Below are positions 13,001 through 25,300 of a stretch of 64,000 nt of DNA, in pieces; the first letter of the stretch is position 1; each line of letters opens with the position of its first letter. A program made the translations under genes and the position numbers. The notes beneath the pieces were generated by a model. It was not told the origin of the DNA. It made no database searches and saw only the letters and a program-made list of their open reading frames with translations. This DNA is from Ophiura sarsii (taxonomy: Eukaryota; Echinodermata; Ophiuroidea; Amphilepidida; Ophiuridae): positions 14,084,531 through 14,148,530 of the forward strand of contig CM069449.1 of the NCBI GenBank assembly GCA_035610835.1, given 5' to 3'.

Positions 13001-16000
13001 TGTCGTCCACGTTTAAAACTATCTAGTTTAAAACTTGTCTGACAGCAAACCTGTTAAATTCTTAATCAACATCAACAGCAACAACATTTCTGTATACACA
13101 TGATTTAACTGATCCAAGCCATACGTTAAGGCTATTTGATACATAACAATCAGAAGTATATGACGCTTTCCTTCATATTTTACCCCCATCAAATCTAGAT
13201 TTTGATTCCAAAAATACACACGCAAAGTTTAAGCCCAAATTTATCTCATCTTTAACTACACTCGTCAAAAGAAGTTCCTTGACACTCATTGAAGTTCAAA
13301 TATTTCACATAAATATTTAATATAAATTAAACAATTGCATGTCAAAATAAGCAGACAATAATTCTCTATCATGTCTGTATGAAATTAAGATGTACGCATT
13401 CATGCATGGCACATTCATTAAGCAATGGTAAGGTGCGTAAAAGGAAATTGCAAGAAATGAGCATTTACAGTCATTTGAATGGAGGGATTATCCAATTTTT
13501 TGCAATCTTCTTGCCATTGTCAAGTGAATGGGATCTGCCATGCATGAGTGATCATGTCTAAATTCCATGTTAAGCTGTTAGAGGATTACTTTCTGCTTAT
13601 TTTGATATACAATTATATATATATAATCATATATATAATTATATATATTCTATTAAATATTAATTTAATTTAAGTGTCCAAGAACTTCTTTTGCCGAGTG
13701 TATATAATAAGCAAAGAATAATGAATTATTTCCAATGTGTTATACCAGACCAGAAATGTGTACTGGTATATTTTAAGTGACTGTTTGCTTTTACCATCAG
13801 AACCACTGGAGAAGTGCAACTCATGTGTGACCCAACACAAGTAAATGAGGCACAATGAGGGAAATAGGAATATCATGATATTATTATGTAGAGGTTTTAA
13901 GGGACATTTTGGTACTAAAATCAAAGTTACAGATGATTAAAAATCTCAAAATATCCACTGCAAATTGTCAAGTTATGGGTATATAAAATGTTGGTTTTAT
14001 TAACAAACCGATGAAGTAAATGAAAGTTGAATACCTCAAAATGTACTTTATCTCTTTATTTTTATGAATTTGAATCTTTGGTTAGATAGAAGATGTATCA
14101 AAGATTACAAATAAGACTTTTTATAAATTTGATATATTTTGACCGTGTCCCACATTTGGGCTCGTAAAATCAAATTAGCCACTGCTGCATTAATATATGT
14201 GCCTCCTTTACTCATTTTGGGTCACATATTTTGAAATGAGATTTTTTGTTGTTGAAAACACCATGTGAAAAAATCAAGTCACACATCTTTAATTGATTAA
14301 AAATATAGAAAAATTATCGATTTTGTTTCTACTATTATCTACTTACACAGGTTGCTGGGTGTGTTTCAACAATCTCAACCACATCCAGCCATCCGTCCTC
14401 AGCATCTGCACCCAGCTGCTACAGAGTTATCTAGACTCGCTCAGAGCTAACAAACCCACCATAACCTTCAATCAGGGTGAAGACATAGCGTTGAATCCAG
14501 GCGGGGCTTGCCTGGCGACCCTGGACAGCAAGATTGATCTGCCCTATATGCCCAAGGCGGATAAGCTTCTTATTCTGAATTCCGCTATGGGGTTGTTGCC
14601 CATGGGTTTGAGCCGACAGTTCCGTACCGTCTCTGTGGTTAATTTGGACTTCAGGATTGCTACGGAGGTGATGTTGCTTAGTCAAGGTAAGTACTAACAT
14701 GAACAGTCATGGGACTGCTAACAGTTCTATACTCTGTCTAACATCTACATACATTTAGCTTTCTCATGCATTCAGAATTTTAAAAATTGGATATTTCTGA
14801 AAGAAATTATACACTATTTTGTAAAAGTGGCAGATTCTAAGTTTGACTGAAGTAATCTCTTTTAAAAATTGATTAACTCCCTGACCATGTTTAGCACCAG
14901 CCTCTATTGAAATGTTATGCAGGTTAATTGCTGTATCCTATATTTAGTCACTAAAAGGTTAATAGCTTATCAAATTTATATGAAGCATTATTTGTATGTC
15001 GTATAGGTTCTGTTTTGAAACAGCGGTGATGTAAGGGTTATCATTCAAAATGAGCTGACAGTAAAAAAACAAGGTTTTCATAGTTTTTCAGCAATATCTT
15101 TCTACACCAGAACAAATAAAGATATCGTGATGAAATTTAACCTTTTCGCAGTGCCCGACGATCTATCGAACTTCGACCGATCATCAATGTGTAGGCTACC
15201 ATAGCAGTCGTTCGTATTGTTTGAGTGTTTCAGCGGTGATCAGTCGTTTCCTCTGTTTGCGATCAACCAAATTTCTCTGTGTAAATGGGATTTTCGGCAA
15301 GTCAATAATGTTGATAGGTCACTCACTGGGGGTTAGCATTGAAAGACGAACACTAAAGATCGATTGCCGGAGAAAGTCGATGTGAATGTGTTTCCCGGTC
15401 GATCGGTAATATTTTAGCCTTGTTTTCGAACAACCGCATAGTCTCAAAGAAAACAACGATCGATCGTCTAAATATCGATCTTTGGGCCGGTATAAAAGGT
15501 TTATTGACAGAATAGAGAGGACACATGCCCACCAGTTCATTGCAGATATAAGATTTAGAAACATTGTTGTTTTATATTTTAGTATTTGTTTCAAAACATT
15601 GTATTAATAATTCTGGGACACCCTGTAATTATTACATTGTTCTAACTTCATATAGAAAAGAATCGTTCATAATAGCTTTTGCCGCTTCTTTAAATGTTAC
15701 ATGTTCATTTCAAGATATAAAATGAACAAAATTAGTTTTCCTCAAGGTAAAAGCGTATTAGCTTGCGAGTGAAAAAATCTTGTACAAAATAATATGTAAA
15801 AATCTTGTATATGTTCTTTTTTTCATTGTAGGTTTCGTGCAAGCCGTGGCGCTGTCCCACAAGTTGGTTTCTCTGCGTACAATGTGTACCAATATGATTC
15901 CTATGGCGCTGTCTGTGTCACATGATATGAAACTAGGTAAGATAAAAAGGCTTTCATTTTGATTTAGGTTTTGTCATTTATTTACTTAACTCTAACTCTC

Positions 16001-19000
16001 CTAAGCACTACAAATCTGACAGTGTTACAATCTTGTACCGTACAATCGCCTGATCAATCTCGTACCACACTCCGCCTGGCGTTCGTTTAACTTGTGAATT
16101 AACCTGCCCCTTATAGCTCATTCGGTAGAGCATCAGACTTGCACGCACACGGCCAGGGTTCGATTCCCGGCGCATGCGGAGACCAATTTTCCTCTCAAAT
16201 TTGACCCGTTTTGCTCCTCTGATAGTTTAATTCGCAAAACCATGACCGGGGAGTTAGGGTTAATTAGCACTTTTTACATGTTCTGTTAAACCCTAAACGC
16301 TCCAAGACACTACAAAACCCGACAGTGCTACAATCTTGTACCGCCGGGTCAACTCATACCATGCTCCGCCAGGCTTTCAACTTATGAAAAAATAATGTAT
16401 ATTTTTTAATCTGACCCGTATAGCTCAGTCAGTAGAGCATCAGACTTGCACGCGGCCCGGGTTCGATCCCCGGCACATGCGGAGACTGATTTCCCCCTCA
16501 AATTTGACCCGTTTTACTCCTCTGATAGTTTAATTCATAAAACCAGGCCCAAGGAGTTAATAAGATTAATGAAAGGTCACATTTTGGAGTATCTTATACA
16601 TGTATTGTTTACTGATTCACTTTCAGGTGGCGACAATGATGAAGGATCGCATGGATGGAGCTTACAAAATGTCCGCCGTATCATACACGAGGCGGGCGCT
16701 GTACTGGATGAGTTGGTGGCGTATCATATAGCCGAGGAAAATGAAGGTATTTTATCACAAATGAAGTGAAACAGTTCTTGTGATGGCATTTTTACAAAGC
16801 CTTGTGATGTACATTGACTTCAATAGGAAATATTTTATTTCAAAGCAGTTTCGAGAATTCGGAATGTAAAAATGAATTATGCTTTAATTTAAACTCAAAA
16901 TTTTAAATTCAGAAGGTTGGTGTGAAGAATAGGTTGTTTGGGTCGATACACTCCCAAACACACTTATACTTTTTATATATATATGCAGTAGTAAAAATAC
17001 CCACATGACTTTCCACCCGGGGTTGACGATCATGTGTGTCGCAGCTCTATTAATAATATTGTACTGATCATAATAGTAGTATATATTTATTCCGTAATAA
17101 TAAGAGCGATTCAAATCATGACTTGGCCAGTCCACCCCTCGCTAGCCTAGTGGTTGACTTACATACTTTACAATGCAAAGGTCCATGGTTCGATTCCAAA
17201 TAGGACCACTTTTTCAACTGATTTATTTCTTTTTGTAAAAGTTGGGTTAGAAAATAGAAGGTAACCGTCTATGGTTAGAAATATTCTAAGTCCATAAAGT
17301 GTGTAGTTCCTAGTCAATCCCGGCTGGAAAGTCATGTGGGTAGTTCCATTGCTGCATATATATATAGACATAAAGCAAATAAACGAATCTGAGAATGTAA
17401 TCGTCCATGCAGACAAAACCAGAAACATGTACCAAATGAACCCCAAAGACTATAACAAGCTATTGAAAGATAACATCACTCAAAAGTACAGGATCGCGGA
17501 ACCCGAGATAATAGAAGAAATAAACCGCGAATTCGACGAAATAGCGAGTAAACTGAACATTGACGACAGAATAGACAGCACGGCTGAAAAACCTGCATTC
17601 ATTACTCTGAAAGACCACAAGGACAATTTCACAAATAATCTCAAAGTCAGACTCATTAACTCAACAAAGCCGGAGCTTGGCCGTGTCAGTAAACAAATAC
17701 TTGACACAATTAATACCGCGATCAGAACCCAAACCAAACCAAACCAATGGACAAGAACGTCCGACGTCATTGACTGGTTCTCAAACCTACCAGAAAAGGA
17801 CACTTTGACATTCATAGTATTTGATATAGTTGACTTTTACCCATCCATATCCCAAGACCTTCTATCCACCTGTCTTAAATGGGCAAAAAGATTCATCACT
17901 ATAACAGAAACAGAATACCAAACCATAATGCATACAAGAAAAACACTACTCTTTGACAACGATAACAACACATGGGTGAAAAGAGAAGCCAAACAAGCCT
18001 TTGACGTATCGATGGGAGCGTTCGATGGCGCGGAAATCTGTGAACTCGTTGGCCTTTACGCATTGGAAAAACTGAAAGGCAAGATAAGCACATCTAGCAT
18101 GGGTCTCTACAGGGACGATGGTTTGGCAACTCTGAAAAGATCATCAGGTAGCCGCGCCGACAGAGCAAGAAAAGACCTCATCAAAGTCTTCAAGGAACTC
18201 GGTCTACAAATTACGGTGCAAACAAACCTCAAAATTGTCAACTACCTGGACATTACCCTGAATCTTGAAAACGACACATACCAACCTTACAGAAAGCCAA
18301 ACGATACACCTATGTATGTCAACGCCAACTCAAACCACCCACCAACTATCACCAAACACTTACCACTAGCAGTTAAAAAGCGAATATCGTCAGTATCATC
18401 AAGTAAAGAAATATTCAACAAAGCCGCGCCAGCATACAACGAAGCTCTAAGAAGTAGTGGATATTGTGCACCAATAAGCTACAAAGTCCAACCACCAATG
18501 ACACAGCGAACAAAAAGGAAAACCAGATCTCGAAAAACAACATGGTTTAATCCACCATATAGTTCCAATGTCAAAACAAACATTGGTCAGACATTCCTGA
18601 AACTGATCACCAAACACTTCCCACCAGGACACATACTGCAAAAAATCTTCAACAAGAACACAACAAAAGTAAGTTACAGTTGCATGAAAAACATGAAATC
18701 CGTAATTAAAACCCATAACGACCACGTAATCAAAAAACACAAGAAACCGAGCACCCCTACCAAACAATGCAATTGCAACAAAAAGGCAGAATGCCCCCTG
18801 CGTGGCAAGTGTTTGGTGAAATCCTCAATCTACAAAGCCACAGTAACCCACGACATCACCTCAGTCGCCTACATCGGACTAGCAGGGGGAACATTCAAAG
18901 AACGTTTCCGCAATCATACAAAATCATTCAAACACAACAAATACGAAAAGGAAACCGAACTCTCTAAGTACATCTGGCGCCTCAAGAAACACAACACCGC

Positions 19001-19307
19001 GTACCAAATAACATGGGCAATCATCAAACAATCCAACAAATTTAGGCGCAACACCGGACACTGTAACTTATGCATGGAGGAAAAACTGGCAATCGCAACG
19101 CACAAAACCAAAATCATCAACCGTCGCACTGAAATCCTCTCCAAATGTCGCCACAACAAAAGAAAACCACTTAACCGGACAAAGAAAAAGTAACTATCTT
19201 CTAACTATCTTCTCGCACAGCAAAACATAACATCGCCTGATGATCGCCGCACGTAACGGCGTGAAACCTACGGTTGCAAAAATGACTGTATAATTGATAT
19301 ATAATAT

Positions 19308-19345
<38 letters not shown>

Positions 19346-22300
19346 AAAGAGTATAGTACTACAATTTCAAGTTTATAGTCCGATCTATTCAACATTTCTT
19401 ACTTCTTAAAACTTGAGGTTTTAAGCTCACTAATTTCACATCTTTCCATGGGAATTCTCTCCAAAGTCATCATCAGCCCCATTCACATGTGGTGGGCCCG
19501 GATTTGTGGAATGCCGCCTGAGTTGCTGGTGACAGACGACTCAATTTGTTAAACTTGTTACTGATCACAGTGTTTCTATTCCCTTGTGTTTTCAGCTTTA
19601 ATGTCCTCCTATAGTTGCCTATTCAACAACAACACAACAGAGAGCTTGGATTATGCGGACCCTCCTAATGATAAAGGTATGGTAATATCATAACACATAT
19701 TTGTGAATTTAATATTTTCATTGTTGTTTTATACAAATCACCTCAACACACAGAGTGAGTGAACACCCAAAATCTCAAAGTTCATAAAAAACACAAAAGA
19801 CTCAAAAAGACACAATAAGGCAAAATACACACCCAACAACAAAAACACCCTTATGTTGTAAGAGCTTATGGCATGTTGAATTTTTCTTTTATACTGCTGG
19901 GCGAGTCACAGCCAAGAATGTGGCTCCAATTTGTTAATATTCAGTGACCTGCACAACAAGATGGATGTTGCCTAAGATTGATTGTTACCCTTTTGCTGAG
20001 ACTATATAACTAACTCATTCATACCAGCACATCAGGCATGCCTCATCACTGATTCAATTAAAGAAGATGTTAAAAACTCACTTATTCCACCGCCATAGTG
20101 CGAGTGATGTTTAACACTGTTGTTAATTTTGTGTTTTTAATTTTGTTAAGCGCTGTTGTACCATGTTGTATAATGTGTAAGAGCGCTATATAAATGCTTA
20201 TTGTTATGTTATGTTATGTTATGTTATACCTGCTATGTGCAGCGATCCAGGTCTGACACGGCATTGTTATAGTTGATGGCTAATCGATTATCATCATTCA
20301 GTGGAATTTGTAGCACATAACATTTGTGTCTCATTTATATTTACCATTAGCATTTTATTATCATGATTCATTCAGGTCTAGTTGAGGTACCAGACAGTCT
20401 GATTCAATATGAGGGTGAAGCAATAGTGATGGCATTACGTAACACCTTCATGCCTCGTCTCCACGGTAGTGATGCGGAGATGTTTGTCACCATGGTAGAG
20501 GATGCGTTCCCGGATGCTGGCGTACCGATGGGATTTGGTGGATCGAAATCAGGTAAGTAGGAATAGATATTAAGGTTCCCATGTGTTAAGCATTCATGAT
20601 CACATTAGGGACACAGCATTTGATATTCATGGGGGAGGTGGCATGGAAGTTGGGGTCGGGCGGATTTCTTTTTTGTTTTGGCAAAGTTTTTTTTGTGTTG
20701 GTTTTAATGTTTTTCTTTACATTGAGTTTGGTGATTCTTTTGTTTTACTCAGCAGTGGGTCAACTTCTTCTTCTATTATTTCCTGGTTGGTGGGCATTTT
20801 TAAAAAAAATTTCCTTGATAGTGGGCAAAGTTTTTTTTCTTCAGAAAACTTCCATCCCCCCCGAGTATCTAATGGTGCGTCCCTTACTACAATCGCTATG
20901 CAAGACCAGATGGTATTGTCCCTGATCCCAGTTCTTTATGTGTGGTGAGATTCATGTTTTAACAAGAAGATGTTCATATGATTGACGTCATTGTTTTATC
21001 TAAAACAATTGGCATATTGATAAATTTGACTCGGTATTGAAATCATATTATTTGAAAGCCTTTCAAGGGCCATGGAAGCTAGCCATGGATTACAAGATGC
21101 TCTCTAGTGCAATCTGAGCTGTAGTTGCCAAAAATGTTTGATTGCCCCTCAGTGAAGTACATCAAATTGGTAATTTTCTGCTTCAAAATCGCATCATATA
21201 GGCTAAGAGGAAACACTGTTTGACATCATTTGTTGATTTGAATAATGTGGTTCTGACAAACAGTTATAATCTATATTTGTTTGTCATCATTCAGGTTTAC
21301 TGGATCTGAACACAGCAGTCGTGAACACACACCCTGCCGGCAACACACAAACTTTCATACCGAACGGATCGGGGGAACACCAACCAATAGAAGACATGCA
21401 ATCAGCTATTGCCGTGGCAACTAGTGAACTGGGCTTGTTACCAGGCGTGGCATTCCAGGCTAGGGTCTCACAGCTGGCACAGCTCACAGATACACATCAA
21501 ACAGTAAGTTGTATATGTGGGATCAAGGTATAGGCCCCCTTGTCACCATTCACAGGATAAGCTGGTCGTAGAATTTACCCTGAGGAAGGCAGACCTCGCA
21601 CCCGCCAATGAAACCCGGGTAAATTCTGTGCACGACCGTGAGCTTTATGTGCATTTGGTTTATCACAGGTTTTCCCCGGGTTCTCCGGTTTCCTCCTGCT
21701 TTCAAAATCGGTGATCAGTTGTTTCGGTTATCAAAAACTTCCTTCACCCAATGGAATTTGGGGAGCTGCACTGAAAAATGGTGGATGTTACAATCTAAGT
21801 GCGGATAGGTGTGCGCCTGAATTGGCAGCACCCTAGTTGATGCGATCTGATTCTGATGATTCGCCAATTGCAGCGAAATTACAGCACTTTGATCAATCTT
21901 GAAAAGGCGCTATATAAATCCCGATTATTATTATTATTATTTTAAGGTACTTTTTCTTTTCAAGGAATAACAATCTACAGGGTGAGTCAAAAATACTGCA
22001 ATAGTGGAAAGAAGCCATTTTGTTTTTAAAACCAAAATGAATTTTAAAACTTTTTAAATGTTGCAAGAATGATGTATTTAATCCTAACTTTGCGTGAAAA
22101 AATGAAGTCAATGTCATTTTCCGTTTGCCTTTGGTGAACCTTTTGACCAGTGCACCCATTTCACACGTTTGTCCACGAGATACCAAAAATATGCATCAGA
22201 TCACAAAATGTGCCTCTCATTCAAATTTGGAAACTTGAGTTCATTTGTGATGTTATTGGAATTTGATGCATCCTTTCTTGTTTACATGTGAGTTAGCATA

Positions 22301-25300
22301 ATGAATTATAATCATACCATGCTATGAAAGCGTATAATGTTCTAAATTTTAATATAAAACTGACATTTTCTATTTTTTGTTGTTGGCGGGATATTCAAAT
22401 ATGAAAATGCAATGTGTGCCATTTCGAATGAAAATCACTGTGCTCGTGGACAAACAGGTAAATTTGGTTTTGCAGCAAAGAGGGTCACCAAAGACAAACG
22501 AAAAATGCGATCGACTTCATTTTTCCACACAAAGTTAGGATTAAATACATCATTCTTGCAACGTTTAAAGAGTTTTAAATTTCATTTTGGTTTTGAAAAC
22601 AAAATGGCTTCTTTCCACTATTGCAGTCTTTTTGACTCACCCTGTACACTTAAAATCATACCTGATGCAATAATGACTTGGATGGTAGAAATATAAAAAA
22701 TTGCATTCTGTTGTGAGGAAAACTATTTGTAATGATTGAGCCCTATATGCAAGTATTTCTAAATCTAACCTTGGTTTAGCATTTAAAAACAACAAGGAAG
22801 GTTGCATTAAATGAAACCATATGACTCAGGAGTTCTATTGGTGGTTTTTCTCTCTTCAAAACGTTATTATCTTCCAACAAATTATATATATACTTTCTTT
22901 TTCAAAATCAATCAGATATATGTAAACAAATGTATATTGTCTCTTGTAGGTTGTTGTAGTAGGACCAGCCGGCTGTGGCAAGAGCGAGACAATACGTACA
23001 TTGGTGGCGTCTCAGAGAGAGCTGGGCAAGGTAGTCAGTGCGCAGAGAGTATTCACTGAGGCTGTAGAGACCCATGAACTACTGGGATACGAACACCCTG
23101 ATTTACAGTAAGTGTATGAACTTGCAACATTCAGCGTTGGGCCTTGTTGGTTTGTTGTAATGTTAAGAGTGAGACTATGTAAGACATCTCTCCAATTTTA
23201 TTACTCTACATCAGGCCTTCTCAAATGGTGGCGCGCGCGCAATCTCTTTATTTTTTGTACCATATTACATGCAAATATATCTCCTTAGCCTCTTAAAAGG
23301 TGGTAAGCCCATGAGCTTCCAGGGCCCCCTGGGCCCTCCCCTGGACCCCCACCAGGGGCCCTAAGGCGGTCCCTGGACCCACCCATTATTCGCTTCACTC
23401 GCTACGCTCGCAGGGATAATGGCGCTTCTAGATCACTAACATCTCAAAAGTGGTGCTTCACAAAATATAATTGAGAAGGCCTGCTCTACATGCTGCTATA
23501 AGGTAGTTTCAGAATTTCTGCATTTGTGGCTGCAAAAATATAATACAAGTGAATCACACGGCCAAGCAGTACACTTATAACATTGCACACACGTCATTTT
23601 CAAGATGTTTTTATCTAATGGACTCTGACTATGCGTGCAGAGTATTAATGGAGTTGATAGAGACGCATGAGTTTTTGGAATAGGAACAACCACATCAATT
23701 GGTAAATCGGTAGACGTAATAAGTACCCATCAGAACTTGTATTAGCCCAATTTGCATGCCATGTCATTTCACCTTTTGATGCCTTTTTCTGATTCAAGGT
23801 ATATTGGCTGAGTTACGAGGACTTGTCACAACTTTTTATTTTTAACCTAAAATGATCTCAACCATACCATTTTGCCATTTTTGATATATTATTTTATGCC
23901 CATAAAATACATCCTATCTCTTGTAACTATTGATATTTTTTACAATTTCAGTGAGTGGAAGGATGGTTTGTTCACAGCTCTGCTGAGGAAACACTGCCTG
24001 GTTCCTGCTGCTGATTTCCTCAATGCAAGACCACATATGAAAGTGTTGCATCTAGATGGAAAGGTAAGAAGATTGGGAACCAACCAGAATGGTTTTTCAA
24101 TGTAAAAAAACATTCTATATCTGACTATTTCTACCAAATGTTGTAAAAAGTCAAGTGTGACCAATCCAACAAGTGGTGTTCAGTGCTTGTGCATGGCTTA
24201 CTTCTCTCTAGTCTGTCCTCCTTAATCCAATGAATCATTGTCGTTGATCCAATATGTGACGTGTTCTACCAAAGCCAGACGGAATTGGGCAGAGCTTCAA
24301 ACTGAGAAATAGCCCAAAACCTAATTGGGGGGGGGGGGGGGTGATTTTTTGGAAATTTGATTTTCTTGTAAATAATTAATCTTCAGAGTGTTTATAACAT
24401 TATTGTGAAAGTTTCGGATTAAAAAATCAAACCAATTTATTTTATTTTAAGTACATTATAAGTACATCTTTAAAGGATGATATCTCAGTTTGGAGTTTTC
24501 ATAAAGATGAACTTGAAAATGATTTAACCCCACTTTGGGAAGTCCAATTAAAAAAAAGTAAGTACCATTGTAAAGCTGAAGATCTCTACTTTAATAATCA
24601 ATTACTAACTCAATTTTGATATCTTGTCCAATTGTGTCTGGTTTCGGTAGAACACGTCACATATGAACCATGCTGAATATTAAGTCCAATCAATTGTAAA
24701 ACCTGACCTTAACATGCAATCAATTTTGTCTTTCATAGGTTGATTATGAAAAGATCAGAATGATTGATCGTGAAACTTGGCCTAACTTGCACTCAATTTT
24801 GTCTTTTTTCCATAGGTTGACTATGTCCAGATGGAAGTGTTAGGATCTCTGTTTCACAACGACGGCTCGCTAGTGTTAGCCAACAATGAGAGGATCCATA
24901 TTCCAGACAATGTCAGATTCTATTGGGAGGTAAGTGTGATCATTTAAGGGTGTAGGGCCCAGGGAGGGTAGTAGTACTGTATGTTGGGTTATGTGGCCGT
25001 AAGGTTGTTAGACCTCTTTTTAGCCTCGCCCTCGCCCAATATTCTGCGCACTGACTACCTTGCCTACCTTGGGACGCCACCATTGAGAAAACAATGGTAT
25101 TTTTAAAAATGTAAACAATTGATCACCCAGCCACCCCTATTTTCTGGACAATTTTTGTGAATCTCTCACCAAGAGACCCATTTTCTTAGAAACCTTTGAA
25201 ACATTCTGAAAAGTTATACATAACCCCCTCACACTTTCCTTCTCTTTACAGATGGAGTCTGTAGCCAACCTAAGCCCGTCTGTCCTCTCACGTGTCGGCG

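Larger units (their letters stand above)
16971..19345 (+). mobile_element. Penelope-like retroelement, 5' truncated
   Basis: Contains a reverse transcriptase/GIY-YIG ORF (17334-19193), a hammerhead-like motif after the ORF and TA microsatellite at both limits (tatatatatatgcag near 16975, long TA run to 19342). An inverted repeat joins 16971-17030 with 17300-17357 (cccacatgactttcca on opposite strands), as expected for the rearranged LTR-like ends of these elements. The ORF start abuts this repeat, so the N-terminal part is probably missing. Confidence 0.75.

Noticed and set aside
16107..16482. Two functional tRNA genes
   Set aside because: Anticodon stems do not pair and the acceptor stems are broken; only the polymerase III box regions resemble tRNA.
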